A DNA stretch of 64,000 nucleotides from Metaphire vulgaris (Eukaryota > Annelida > Clitellata > Crassiclitellata > Megascolecidae), in assembly GCA_018105865.1 (NCBI GenBank), contig CM030847.1, positions 12,838,589-12,902,588 of the forward strand. Direction: 5' to 3'. The notes beneath the pieces were generated by a model. That model did no database searches and was not told where the DNA came from. It was given only the letters and a program-made list of their open reading frames with translations. The position numbers were made by a program, and so were the translations under genes. How positions within the stretch are numbered: position 1 is the stretch's first letter; the number at the start of each line of letters is the position of its first letter. Below are positions 22,519-33,950 of this stretch, one piece after another.

Positions 22519-23274
22519 TTGATAGGGAAGAAACTTACGTGTTTTTATACAAATTCCAGAAGTATTATAAGCGCAAGTAAAAAAGCTGAGTTGGAAATGT
22601 GCATCAGTTCAATCAGACCAGACATTATAGGTATTACAGAGACCTGGGCCAGACAGGAAATAGACGATGGAGAGCTAGGTTTGAATGGGTATGTAATGTT
22701 TAGAAAGGACAGGGAAAACCTAAGTGTCAGAGGTCATGGAGCTGGGGGAGTAATACTGTATGTCAAAGAGGAACTGAATGCAATGGAAAGAAGAGATATT
22801 CAAGATTACAATTTTAGGGAAAATATTTGGTGTGAAATCAGATGCAAAAAAGAAAAAATACTATTAGGCGTATGCTATCGGGTCCCAGATGCAAAGGAGG
22901 AAATAGATATTGGATTGTTTAGGATTTTAGATATAGTAGCCAAGGAAAATGTACTAATAACGGGTGACTTAAACTATCATATTAACTGGGAAAGCATGGA
23001 GGCAGACAGGAACCAAAACAAGAGATTTCTTAAGTGCATGGATGACAATTTCCTCACACAACATGTCACTGAACCAACGAGAGGAGGTAACACACTGGAC
23101 CTAATAATTACTTCAGATGACCAGTTAGTGAAGAATATGATGGTTGGACAAAACTTAGGCACAAGTGACCACCAGACAGTGACATTTGATGTAATTTTAG
23201 CAGAAGACATCGAGAACACACGCAGCCCAAAAAAAACTATTTTCGAGGAAACTACGATCTGGCTAGGAAGATGA
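22519..23274 (+). CDS. LINE-D AP-type endonuclease
   Basis: A 251-codon frame holding a full endonuclease/exonuclease/phosphatase fold: KLTCFYTNSRSI at the N-terminus, IIGITETWARQEI (ET motif), GAGGVILYVKEEL, LLGVCYRVP, VLITGDLNYHINWE (GDLNxH), NTLDLIITSDD and LGTSDHQTVTF (SDH). The form is that of CR1-like LINEs with the GYVMFRKDR segment. It is the best preserved endonuclease in the window. The frame drifts off the family pattern near 23230, where the RT linker should begin. Confidence 0.8.
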   Translation: MIGKKLTCFYTNSRSIISASKKAELEMCISSIRPDIIGITETWARQEIDDGELGLNGYVMFRKDRENLSVRGHGAGGVILYVKEELNAMERRDIQDYNFRENIWCEIRCKKEKILLGVCYRVPDAKEEIDIGLFRILDIVAKENVLITGDLNYHINWESMEADRNQNKRFLKCMDDNFLTQHVTEPTRGGNTLDLIITSDDQLVKNMMVGQNLGTSDHQTVTFDVILAEDIENTRSPKKTIFEETTIWLGR

Positions 23275-23579
23275 TCGAAGATTTGGACATAGGAAGCATG
23301 ATAAAGGATAAAAATGCAGAAGAAAGCTGGAAAATATTTAAAAATTGCATGTCAAGGGTTATGGATTCAACAATACCAAAACAGCGGACACTTAACAAAA
23401 AGCTTCCATGGGTTACTAGAGAGGTACAAAAGAAGAGAAGGGCCAAAAACAAAGCGTGGAAGGAATTGAGAAAGCACCGACTAAAAATGCAAAGCAATGA
23501 AGGTTTGGAACAGGTGAGATTAAACAGTTACAGTCCAGTTACGTGCAAAAGAGGAACCAGTTTAACCAGAACCAATTAC
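23275..23579 (+). pseudogene. LINE-D endonuclease-RT linker
   Basis: The frame MIEDLDIGSMIKDKNAEES, WKIFKNCMSRVMDSTIPKQ, KLPWVTREVQKKRRAKNKAW is the usual linker between endonuclease and RT. It runs into the duplicated endonuclease piece at 23580. Confidence 0.65.
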
Positions 23580-23680
23580 AAGATTACAATTTTAGGGAAA
23601 GATTATTTGGTGTGAAATCAGATGCAAAAAAGAAAAAATACTATTAGGCGTATGCTATCGGGTCCCAGATGCAAAGGAGG
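23580..23680 (+). repeat. misplaced duplicate of an endonuclease segment
   Basis: Nearly identical to 22801-22903 of the same element (from AAGATTACAATTTTAGGGAA to CAAAGGAGGAAA), with two or three differences. It sits about 780 bp downstream of its source, inside the linker. Confidence 0.85.
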
Positions 23681-23833
23681 AAAGGAGGGGGGCCATTGGG
23701 CCATTTGGGCCATGGCCCCCTTTGGTCTTGCTTGACAAGCAAAAAAAGGTAGTCAACTTTTTCCAGAGTTGTAACTTATCAGGTCGAAAGTGTCTGGCTG
23801 GCCCCCCTTACCAAAATTCTAAATACGCCACTG
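23681..23833. mobile_element. MITE remnant, right end CTAAATACGCCACTG
   Basis: GC-rich sequence with GGGCCATTTGGGCCATGGCC and TGGCTGGCCCCCC, ending CTAAATACGCCACTG. The end fits hAT-type MITEs (CAGTG ends). The left terminus is missing, cut by the duplication at 23580-23680. Confidence 0.45.
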
Positions 23834-25530
23834 AGAGGAACAAATCAACAGCTACAAATAAAGCGGCTTATTGCAGAGTATGAGAACAAATTAGCAAAAG
23901 ACATCAAACGGAACAGTAAGAGTTTTGATGGATATGCAAGAAGTAAGATGAAGCGAAAAGAAAAAGTGGGACCATTAGTAGCTGATTCTGGAGAAACAGT
24001 GACGGATGACATGGAGATAGCAACAATTCTGAATGATTACTTTGGAGAAAGAGAAAGAGAAAATAAGAGAAAATACAACCAACATACCAACGCCCAGTAA
24101 TTTATTTTGTGGAAAAGAGGAGGAAGCATTATCAGACATAAATTGCAATAAAGAGTGTGAATTTCTGGAATTTCTGAGTCAAATGAAAACGGACAAAAGC
24201 CCTGTAATAGACAATATACATCCAAAATTTCTGTATAAGGTAAGACATGAGGTTAGTGAGGTAATAGCCAATATGTCACTTAAAACGAGAATAGTCCCTA
24301 TGGACTGGAGGCACTCCTATATTCAAAAAGGGTCACCATGGGGAGCCAAGAAATTATAGAACAGTGTAAAGTTCTAGAAAAAATAATAAAAGCAAATATA
24401 CTGGACCATCTTATGAGACACAAGATTTTAAAGGATAGCCAGCATGGGTTTATTAAAGGAAGATCTTGCTTAACAAACATACTAGACTTTTTAGAGGAGA
24501 TTCGTGACAAGCTAGACGAGGGAAAAGCAGTTGATGTGATATACCTGGACTTTGCAAAAGCATTCGATAAAGTACCTCAGTCAAGACTGGTAGTCAAGCC
24601 AGTGGAATTAGAGGTTAAGTTCTTGGATGGATAAAAAATTGGCTTCAGAGCAGAAGACAGAAGGTAGGTATAAGAGGCAAGTATTCAGATTGGGCTGAGG
24701 TCATAAGTGGGGTGCCACAAGGTTCAGTGTTTGGGACCTCTATTGTTTTTAATATACATCAGCGACATGATATAATGTCAAAAATTTCAAAATTCGCTGA
24801 TGACACAAAACTGTGTGGACAGAGTGATAATGAAGCAGAAGCAAAAATTTTACAACAAGACCTTAATAGACTATCCCAGTGGTCGGCAGATTGGCAAATG
24901 CTTTTTAATACGGATAAATGCTCGATGATGCACATTGGGAAGAAGGGAACAGATCATGAATTTAAGTTATGTGGGAAGGGACTAAAAGTTACAAACGAGG
25001 AGAAAGATCTAGGGGTCATCATGCATAGCAGCTTAAAGCCATCTAGGCAGTGAGCAGAGGCAGCTAATAAGGCCAACAAAATTCTAGGTATGATCAAAAG
25101 AACGATAGTGAAGATGTAATAATTACATTGGTACGTCCACATTTAGAGTATTGTGTTCAAGCATGGTGTCCATTCCTGAAGAAAGACATAGAGACCTTAG
25201 AAAGATTGCAACACAGAGCAACAAAGATGATCAAGAGATATCATAAACTAACCTATGAGGAAAGGCTAAACCACTGTGGATTGACAACCCTGGAAAAAAG
25301 AAGAGAGAGAGGGGATTTGATCGAGACATACAAAATACTAACAAACAAAGTGGAAATGCCAAGAGAAAGATTTTTTACAATGAAGCAGTATGATCGAACA
25401 CAGCATGTTCAAGAAACGAGTTGGGAGACATAAACAGCATTTTTTAGCGCAGATGGAATGAACTGGATGAGGGGATAGTAACGGCTACAACTGTGAACGA
25501 GTTCAAAATAAACCTCAGTAGTTTATGATA
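23834..25530 (+). pseudogene. LINE-D reverse transcriptase, broken frames
   Basis: Pieces in order: EFLSQMKTDKSPVIDNIHPKF near 24170, HKILKDSQHGFIKGRSCLTN (24338-24634), motif A VIYLDFAKAFDKVPQ, motif B GVPQGSVFG near 24712, motif C KFADDTKL near 24795, MLFNTDKCSMMHIGK, LGVIMHSSLKPS, then VRPHLEYCVQAWCPFLKKD and LERLQHRATKMIKRY (25128-25433). At least four frame changes and one in-frame stop. The 3' end is near 25530, before a SINE-like tail. Confidence 0.75.
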
Positions 25531-25548
25531 TTAGATTGGACAGGAACA

Positions 25549-25587
25549 ACAGTGGTTCTCACACAGGGCAACCACTTTAAACGTTCT
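25549..25587 (+). repeat. SINE-like 3' tail
   Basis: AGTGGTTCTCACACAGGG followed by CCACTTTAAA as at 12738-12790. The pentamer array starts right after it. Confidence 0.5.
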
Positions 25588-26640
25588 TTATTATATTATA
25601 TTATATTATATTATATTATATTATATTATATTATATTATATTATATTATATTATATTATATTATATTATATTATATTATATTATATTATATTATATTATA
25701 TTATATTATATTATATTATATTATATTATATTATATTATATTATATTATATTATATTATATTATATTATATTATATTATATTATATTATATTATATTATA
25801 TTATATTATATTATATTATATTATATTATATTATATTATATTATATTATATTATATTATATTATATTATATTATATTATATTATATTATATTATATTATA
25901 TTATATTATATTATATTATATTATATTATATTATATTATATTATATTATATTATATTATATTATATTATATTATATTATATTATATTATATTATATTATA
26001 TTATATTATATTATATTATATTATATTATATTATATTATATTATATTATATTATATTATATTATATTATATTATCAATTATATTATATTATCAATTATAT
26101 TATATTATCAATTATATTATATTATCAATTATATTATATTATCAATTATATTATATTATATTATATTATCAATTATATTATATTATATTATATTATATTA
26201 TATTATATTATCAATTATATTATATTATCAATTATATTATATTATCAATTATATTATCAATTATATTATCAATTATATTATCAATTATATTATCAATTAT
26301 ATTATCAATTATATTATCAATTATATTATCAATTATATTATCAATTATATTATCAATTATATTATCAATTATATTATCAATTATATTATCAATTATATTG
26401 TCAATATATTATCAATTATATTATCAATTATATTATCAATTATATTATCAATTATATTATCAATTATATTATCAATTATATTATCAATTATATTATCAAT
26501 TAAATTATCAATTATATTATCAATTATATTATCAATTATATTATCAATTATATTATCAATTATATTATCAATTATATTATCAATTATATAATCAATTATA
26601 TTATCAATTATATTATCAATTATATTATCAATTAATATAA
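25588..26640. repeat. (TTATA)n array grading into TTATCAATTATA units
   Basis: About 490 bp of almost pure TTATA pentamer, then about 560 bp in which CAAT is inserted at regular steps, giving units such as TTATCAATTATA. The array creates a spurious 371-codon frame of Tyr, Ile and Leu. Confidence 0.95.
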
Positions 26641-27490
26641 CTGCTCATTTTCAAATCAGAGACATTCGACGAATTCGTGATCTTGTGCCGAAAGCAATGC
26701 CATTTGACAATGGTATTATCAATTATATTATCAATCATATTATCAAGTATAGTATAGTATATTATATTATCAATGATATTATCAATTATATTATCAATTA
26801 TAATAACATAATATCATCAAATAAGGTTAGCAGAGCTGCTCATTTTCAAATCAGAGACATTCGACGAATTCGTGATCTTGTGCCGAAACCAATGCCATTT
26901 GGTAGGCTTGATTATTGCAATTCTGTTTACAATGGTATGGCCAAATCTAATATACAAAAACTTCAAAGGATTCAGAATTCTGTTGCTTGGGCCATTACAA
27001 AACTCGCAAACATGATCACATTAGACCTGTCCTTCAAAAGTTACACTGGCTGCCAGTAGAACAAAGAATTGTTTTTGAGACTGGTGTCCTTGTTTTTAAA
27101 ATTCTGCAGTCTGGCCAACCTCAATATTTAAAATCTATGATAAACCATCCAAAACATTATCATTCAACAAGATTTGCTGATTCATTGTTAAATGTACCTA
27201 GAACAAACACTGAAATTGGTAAGAGAGCTTTTTATATTTCTGGGCCAAAAATCTGGAACTCTCTCCCTCTGGTTGTCAGATCTTCCAATAAACTGAGCAT
27301 TTTCAGATCTAGGCTTAAAACACATCTCTTCCAACTAGCATTTCCTCCATAGTCTGTCTTGCTGTTTCCCTCTGACTGATCTCTGGAATGACCTGGTCTT
27401 TTGCGGATCGATTTGAAGTACCATCGACCCTTGAGAAATGGTGAAATGGTGCTATAGAAGTGGAATTAAGAAGAATTAATAATAATTAGT
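26641..27490 (+). pseudogene. LINE-C RT C-terminal fragment with internal duplication
   Basis: Matches 42370-43050 closely. The block encoding AHFQIRDIRRIRDLVPK occurs twice (26641-26712 and 26835-26905), separated by more TTATCAATTATA-type repeat. Then come LDYCNSVYNGMAKSN, LHWLPVEQRIVF, RAFYISGPKIWNSLP and the stop after LFQLAFPP at 27352. About 30 bp present in the 42430 copy are missing after VPKP. The 3' untranslated words (TGGAATGACCTGG, GCTATAGAAGTG) also occur near 42955 and 55920. Confidence 0.8.
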
Positions 27491-27492
27491 AA

Positions 27493-27998
27493 TTATATTA
27501 TATTATATTATATTATATTATATTATATTATATTATGTTATGTTATGTTATGTTATGTTATGTTATGTTATGTTATGTTATGTTATGTTATGTTATGTTA
27601 TGTTATGTTATGTTATGTTATGTTATGTTATGTTATGTTATGTTATGTTATGTTATGTTATGTTATGTTATGTTATGTTATGTTATGTTATGTTATGTTA
27701 TGTTATGTTATGTTATGTTATGTTATGTTATGTTATGTTATGTTATGTTATGCTATGTTATGTTATTCTATGTTATGCTATGTTATGTTATGTTATGTTA
27801 TGTTATGTCATGTTATGTCATATCATATCACATCATATCATATCATATCATATCATATCATATCATATCATATCATATCATATCATATCATATCATATCA
27901 TATCATATCATATCATATCATATCATATCATATCATATCATATCATATCATATCATATCATATCATATCATATCATATCATATCATATCATATTATAT
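27493..27998. repeat. three successive pentamer arrays
   Basis: TATTA units (about 27493-27535), then TTATG units (to about 27815), then ATATC units (to about 27993). Because a pentamer without stops repeats every 15 nt, all three forward frames stay open; none is a gene. Confidence 0.95.
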
Positions 27999-28315
27999 TA
28001 AACAAAGCCATTGGAGTTGTCGCTGTTCGCCCGTGAGAATTCTAGTAAAGGATCGTAATTACTTCAATCGATTACTGAAGATTTCCACTTTTCGATCGCA
28101 ACATTTGGTGATTTCCGATGGATCAAGAACACGATAAATTATTAATATGCACGCATAATACATACAATACATATACAAAACACAAGAACGCCTACACAGC
28201 GTCGTCAATAATAAATTATGAACTTGAGAATACTGCTACCTAGCGGTAACCGTAACCGCGGTTGTATACCGAACGTTCCCGTCTCCGCCGTATAACCGCA
28301 TGACAGAAGTAAGTC
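27999..28315. other. no recognisable gene
   Basis: About 300 bp without motif, between a pentamer array and the 3' end of a LINE-A copy. Confidence 0.35.
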
Positions 28316-28760
28316 AGTAAGTAAGTAAAATCTCTATAGAGCCTGGGAAACAGCACAACAGTAGCTGCTTATTCTAAAATAGCTATGGAAAAGGTCAACA
28401 AGTCAAAATTCGAAACGCAGTGAGGCTAGGTTGTTACAGCTATGGAGGAAAGGATTTTTAGAAAAAAAAGGATTTAAGCTTAGACATGAAGACTTGAGGA
28501 GATAATGCAGGAAAGATATGAAATGAGGATTTAGATTTTATTGTTTTAAAGTGTCCAAGTCTGCGGAATGAAGCTGGAATCGAGTTATAAAGTTTAGGTG
28601 CGGCGTACGAGAAGGCACGGTTACAATTTTTCAGGAATGACTGATTCAGCGGGCGTGACAGATGATGAACGTGTGGATCGAGAAGGCTGATATAGTGATA
28701 GTGTTATAATAGATAGATGAATAGAATAGTGATCTAAGGTAGACAGGTTTTGATGACTAT
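28316..28760 (-). mobile_element. LINE-A 3' end, right-hand part of a split copy
   Basis: The minus strand shows the TTAC-type tail at 28316-28330 and the terminal coding block of LINE-A. It is continued by 31605-32545; the break falls in the stretch equivalent to 46485-46500 of the complete copy. Confidence 0.65.
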
Positions 28761-28761
28761 A

Positions 28762-28769
28762 TGTAAGTG

Positions 28770-28856
<87 letters not shown>
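28762..28856. repeat. (TA)n microsatellite
   Basis: About 95 bp of TA at the left border of the U4 element. Confidence 0.95.
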
Positions 28857-28860
<4 letters not shown>

Positions 28861-31188
28861 GTGGTCCTCCAAAGCAAAGTTAAACTTTTTCAAAGTGCTT
28901 TTGCATTTTCCTGTTCCATTTGGGATAAAAACAAATTGGGAAAAATTCCAATCGAATCTAAACATATTTAGTACTGTCACACGACCCCTATATTTACAGT
29001 GTGTGAAAAAGTCTTGCATCGGCTGCAAAACCGAAGTATTTTAATAATTTTTTGATATTATTATCAGATATTTTTGTGGAATTGGTTGTTATTATATATT
29101 GTTTGTATCAATTTTCATTCTGCCTCCGTTTCTGTATGTGATGTCACTTGATTATGCACTTTTCCCATACTTTTATGAGGAAATATGGCCACTGTGTGAT
29201 TTCTCGAATCTTTACTAAAATGGGCACTCGCGGGAGTTCGCATGATATGGTGCGCGTTCTAACTACTTTAGCTCAATATGCGCTTTTGAATTTTATAAGG
29301 TAGCCTTGAAAGGGCCGTTTTTATTTATTGTGGTCATTAATACTTTATGGGCCATCCCTTGTTCTTTCTGACTAAATAACATCTGTGTGGCATGGAATGG
29401 ACCAGTTTGACAAGGTGCTCATGTGTTATGATGTGATTCCAGGCTGCAATTAGAGACTCAATCAGCTCGCGCCTTTTCTGCGGCTGATTCTTGGTAATCT
29501 CTGCTGACACTTTATACTACAAGTTCTCAATAGTGTCAAGATCAGGTGACTGAGCCGGCTAATCAATGGACTGAACTCCACGATTCTTCTTCCAACAGGC
29601 AACGATTTTCGCTCTGAGACAGGGTGCATTGTAGTCTTGAAACAAATACTTGCTAGGAAATAGCTGCTTAGCTGATGGCAGCATACATTTCCCTAGAATT
29701 TCTCTAGAATGCCAGTGTATTTCTCTGCATTTACCAACCAGTCAACAATATCTAGTCTTCCAAACCCACTGGCTGCCATGAATCCCCACACCATAACTTT
29801 CGTTGGATGCTTCACTGACATGTTTAGGCACTCCGGCTTCTATTCTTCATGTGGAAACCTTCTTACAAAAATCTTGCCATGGTTCCATAGACTGCAAAAT
29901 GTGCTTTCATCACTGAAGAAAACTTTCTCTCGTGACTAACACAACACAGTATTCTAGACGAGGCCTTACTAATGACTTATATAGTTTTCCCTCAGAAGAA
30001 GTTCAGGAAACGTTAACTTCCGGTTATCAAGAGATGTTCTGATCAGGACTCTATTGCCTCTGGTGGCTGACTTCCTGGGCCGACCGCAACGGGGTCGATC
30101 TGTCGTACTTTTGGTATCCTTGTGCTTCAGTAAAATGCGCACAACCATGCTTTGATTACAGCCGACCTTTGCTGCAATGTTTCGACTGGAATAGCCTTTT
30201 TTGCTCAGAACCACAATAAAGACTCGGTCTTCACTAGATAGAAACTGCCTCAACAACGACAACGCCAATACTTGCTACAAGCTGTTGAGGGGCATCACAA
30301 GCAGTTCCCTAATGCACAGAAGAGCCAGCATCTAGTAGATGACACTGATCCGTATGCCAGTGATACATCATAGAACTCATTGATTATTATGATTACTTTG
30401 CAATAGTCTTGATTACAGTGGCATAAAGTTCAACAGTTTTTGGTTAAATGCCTTTTTGGTACTAAATAATTGGACTACTTTTAAAGGACATTTGTTATTA
30501 GTGTCGCATCTAAATATTGGTATGAACATAGTGGGTACAAGGTCTCATCATTGACAGAAATCCTGTCTGCAATTGATGAATACATATACGTAGTTACATA
30601 AAAACACAACATACATAGTCTAACGTTTTGCTGATTCATGTTATTACCGGGCCAAATATCGGTGAAAACTGGCTGCTATGGGATGTTTGGACATTTTAGA
30701 GCATGCTGTGTAGCACCTATGATAAAGATTAATACACCAGTCAACTCAGCTGGGAAAAGTGTATGCACACTGCAAATTTCAGCCTGATATCTGCTTTTTT
30801 TCAAGATATTAAACTTCAAAAATCGCAAAACTTAACACGTAGCGTTGACTCGCGATTAGCCTCGTATCTTCAAAATATCGTATCTCTGAGAGTTTTTGAC
30901 AAAACTAGCTGAAAAGTTCAAGATTTACTCAACTTGAGCTGTACTTCAAGCCCTACAAATTTCTTGCAGATCTGAGATGGTGTGGTGAACAATTGTCTAA
31001 ATACTGGCTGCGTTGTCATGGAATGACCCTGTTTGTAATTTTCAATGTAAGTGTGACAGTGGTTAATAAGGGTCTATGAAAGCCAAACTTGGTACCAATG
31101 GTTTTTATTATAAAAGAACAGTTTAAACAAAAAGCACTTCAATAAAATCTACTTTTAAAATTTTGTGTACATTTGAGGACCACCCTAA
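28857..31188 (+). mobile_element. family U element U4 with terminal inverted repeats
   Basis: The left end TTAGGTGGTCCTCCAAA (28857-28873) is the near-perfect inverse of the right end TTTGAGGACCACCCTAA (31172-31188). Inside, at about 30275-30345 on the plus strand, is RQYLLQAVEGHHKQFPNAQK, which resembles the C-terminal end of family U as seen in U2 near 36265 (VIAESQNQYPQALKRLL). The rest of the ORF is lost where a Tc1-like transposon sits (28997-30240). About 850 bp of non-coding sequence follow. Assigning the inverted repeats to family U is inference. Confidence 0.5.
28997..30240 (-). pseudogene. Tc1-type (DD34E) transposase, decayed
   Basis: The minus strand carries a paired-like HTH (LSSEDRVFIVVLSKKGYSSR, NIAAKVGCNQSMVVRILLKH) and GRPRK at 30235-29969. 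Then, in broken frames, come KVMVWGFMAASG near 29800, a degenerate D-NAPC block near 29600 and an SPDLDTIENL-like block near 29540. These are the spacing and motifs of Tc1 transposases. The 3' terminus TACAGTGTGTGAAAAAGTC lies at 28995-29013; the opposite terminus is not found, so the copy is 5'-truncated inside U4. Confidence 0.7.
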
Positions 31189-31190
31189 TA

Positions 31191-31553
31191 TCTATAACAT
31201 TAAAATCGTTATCTGTATGTCTGTTGCCTTCGAGCGTTCTGATTGGTTGGCTGTGTGAGCGTTCTGATTGGTTGCGTTCGAGCATTCTGATTGTTTGGCT
31301 GTGTGAGCGTTCTGATTGGTTGGCTGTGTGAGCGTTCTGATTGGTTACCTTCAAGCGTTCTGATTGGTTGGCTGAGTGAGCGTTCTGATTGGTCATTCTG
31401 GAATTGGAATTGGATTGGTCGTTGCCTCGAGCGAAGCGAAGCGACGCGAAGCGACGCGAAGCGAAGCGAAGCGACGCGAAGCGAAGCGAAGCGACGCGAA
31501 GCTCGCCTCATGCGAGCGAAGCTCGCGCGAGCGAAGCGAGCCTTCGAGTTCTA

Positions 31554-31554
<1 letters not shown>
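31191..31554 (+). mobile_element. Helitron-like non-autonomous element, copy H1
   Basis: Starts TCTATAACATTAAAATC at 31191 and ends in CTAG at 31551-31554, between a host A and a host T, as Helitrons insert. The first 180 bp are imperfect units of about 25 bp (GAGCGTTCTGATTGGTTGGC) carrying about nine ATTGG. Then follows a GCGAAGCGAC repeat block (31426-31505) and a palindromic GC-rich segment near 31510-31540, in the place of the Helitron 3' hairpin. Copy H2 at 50745-51088 has the same ends and the same design. No Rep/helicase is encoded. Confidence 0.65.

Positions 31555-31600
<46 letters not shown>
31555..31600. repeat. (TA)n microsatellite
   Basis: About 45 bp of TA at the right border of Helitron copy H1. 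Confidence 0.95.
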
Positions 31601-31604
<4 letters not shown>

Positions 31605-32545
31605 GATACGTTCAGTTATTTTAAGCCAATGTCATGATTTTATTATGGGTGATATTATGTCAGAATTTAGGTGACTTACTATCACCGCGAGCTAGTGCAT
31701 TTTGCATTAATTGCAATTTGCTGATGGAGGCTTTGGGAAGGTAAAATAGTAAAGGGAGTTACAGTAATCTAATTCGGAGTGGATTATTGAGGTGACAATT
31801 GTGGAGGCAATTTTGGTATAAAGGTGAGGACGTAGGCGACGAAGGTCACGAATATGAACATAGTAGGCTTTCGAAAGTTGGGAGCCTTGTGATTCGAAGC
31901 TTTAAAAAGAATAAAATTTGACTCTGACATTTCTTGCAGTTGGAACAGGGGTTATCGTGGTGCCAGGAGCAAAAAATAGCGTAGGATTGCCCATTTTTTA
32001 GTTCTTGAGGTAGTCCAATTGAAAGAAACTCTGTCTTAGATGGGTTGAGAGCGAGAAGATTAGATGACATCCATGAGAATGCAGATTCAAGCTTAACGAT
32101 AGATGCATGAAATGAAGGAGGTGAGAAGGAAAGGAATAGCTGAGTGTCATCGGCATAGTGTTGGTGATTTAAATTGTGGGAATTAATTAAAAATAAGAAC
32201 GGTTATAAAGACTGAACAGTACAGGCCTAAGAACAAATCCTTGAGGCACTCCGAAGTCTACACTGTGAGATAGAGCAATTTGGCCAAGACAGGACACTTG
32301 AAAAGACCGGGATTTAAGGTCAGATGCAAACCAGTTGTGATATTTTTCAGATTTGCCAAACCAGATAGAGAGAGTCGTTCGAGCAAAATATGCGATCTAT
32401 GGTATAAAATGCAGCAGAGAGATCAAGGAGACAAAGGCCCGTAACTCGTCGGAGACCAATTGCGGCTAAGAGTCTGTCACGAATGTAGGCGTGAACAGTT
32501 TCAGTTGAGTGATGTTTATTATGTTTAGTGTAGGCAGCGAGTATG
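31605..32545 (-). pseudogene. LINE-A RT, upstream part of a split copy
   Basis: The minus strand aligns by eye with 45600-46490 of the complete LINE-A: MSSNLLALNPSKTEFLSIGL at 32070-32010, then degenerate motif B (SVDFGVPQG-like) near 32260 and motif A region near 32410. It is 5'-truncated near 32545. The missing 3' part lies at 28316-28760, beyond the nested elements. Confidence 0.65.
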
Positions 32546-33019
32546 TTATGTATATATATGTTACGCTATGTATAGCGAGTTTTTGTTAACCCATTAACGC
32601 GGCAAAACCGCATTTTTGCTAAATTTCCTCCATTACCGCGGGATTACGTTACCGTGTCATGTGTGAGACGTCAATCAGTGAGGAGTATGCAGAAATGAGT
32701 TCGACTTAGGACTACACAAATCAGCGAGGAAGACGGATATCAATGACACAGAAAGATATCGAAGCTATGCTAACAGGAACAACACACAACTGAATTGAGA
32801 ACTGCGCTTAATGAGTCACTATGAAGCATAAGAAAACGCTAGCTATCGTGAATACAGTGAACGTTGTGCCGAAAGCAGAAAGATATCAGGTAAAGAAATC
32901 CAAGTCAATCCAAAGCGGTCAGAAGCTAAATAACTATACAGTTCTCACGGCAAACGTCCTGACGGCCAAACGCTCATCCCGTGGGAGAACTGAAAATGTC
33001 TAACTTGGAATGTAACAGT
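32546..33019. other. no recognisable gene
   Basis: Contains a 60-codon frame at 32821-33003 that I do not recognise and cannot support. Confidence 0.35.
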
Positions 33020-33300
33020 CATCGGACTCATCGACACCCTGGCAAGCTCATACAGAGCTGCTCAATCTCCAGGTGGCCCATCGGAAATAGCTGCCACAAG
33101 AAAGATCGACAAGTATGTCAGTGCTCTCCCAAATTATGCATTCGTGCCGTTGGCGTTCGAAACGCTAGGCCCTATAAACACAGACGGTCTAACTTTCATC
33201 AGGCGAATCGGCCATGTCGCAGCTGTCAGGCGATCACAGAGAAACATCATACATACTGTTGATTTCACTGAAAATTCAACGCTTCAACGCTGTAGCGTAA
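33020..33300 (+). pseudogene. RLE-type element C-terminal fragment (copy R3)
   Basis: Frames give SEIAATRKIDKYVSALPNYA, FVPLAFETLGPINTDGLTF and IRRIGHVAAVR. This is the block that in copy R2 reads AAAVRKNTKYADLTTDYNF and SFGPISLDAQIFIRQLGRRI. It lacks the CCHC and RPD segments and is broken on both sides. Confidence 0.6.
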
Positions 33301-33950
33301 CATGGGACGTTCTCGGAATTTCAACCGAACTCGGCATCATGCTCTGACGGCGGTTCTGCGTACGTCGGTCACGGGGTGTTGTCAGTAGTTGGTCAGTGAG
33401 AGAGAACGTCTTTCGTTCTAAAGCTGATCGACGCATGTTCGACCGGCTGGGGCGCGATCGTCTGCCGGGCGACGCGGCGCCTTCGGAACAGTCGACCGTG
33501 GAAACAATTTCAGACAATATCTGAATTTTGCAGGTTCTAAGCTGCAGTTAACTGATACTATAACTGGACCCTTCTACTTCGGACGATTTATATGTTACTA
33601 TTATATTTAAGAACTTAATTCAATCGAAAGCGATTTAGCGAAAGGGATCACGTATAAGTTTGACTGTACAGTTTCCAATACAAAGCATCAAGACCTACTT
33701 GATGAAGCAGTGTTTGCTGGTTAGAAGTCAAAGTAGTCATGTCTTCAAAATTCACTCTAAATACCCGATCAAATTGACCAACGAAGGTCCTCGTTAAACT
33801 ACAATTGTGAAAGAAACAACTTCAATTTATGTATTGATAGGCAGATCAAAAGCGATAAGACTCTAGGAGAGGACTATAAATATAATTCCGACCTAACTGA
33901 TAAGAGAAATGCGAATGGGATACACACATGCACGCTTTTTTCGGACCATT
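33301..33950. other. no recognisable gene
   Basis: GC is locally higher (33330-33500), with CG-rich words but no coding motif on either strand. The 77-codon minus frame there has no recognisable domain. Confidence 0.35.

Noticed and set aside
25525..26640. 371-codon frame of Tyr-Ile-Leu repeats
   Set aside because: Translation of the TTATA microsatellite; no unique coding sequence.
25588..26640. CRISPR-like regular repeats
   Set aside because: Units have no unique spacers and the genome is eukaryotic; simple tandem arrays.
27535..28137. Three overlapping frames of 150-200 codons (MLCYV and ISYHI repeats)
   Set aside because: A stop-free pentamer keeps all forward frames open; not genes.
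32821..33003. 60-codon plus frame rich in Lys
   Set aside because: No homology recognised; too short to support as a gene.
33284..33517. 77-codon minus frame with Arg-rich sequence
   Set aside because: GC-rich stretch without a recognisable domain or start context.
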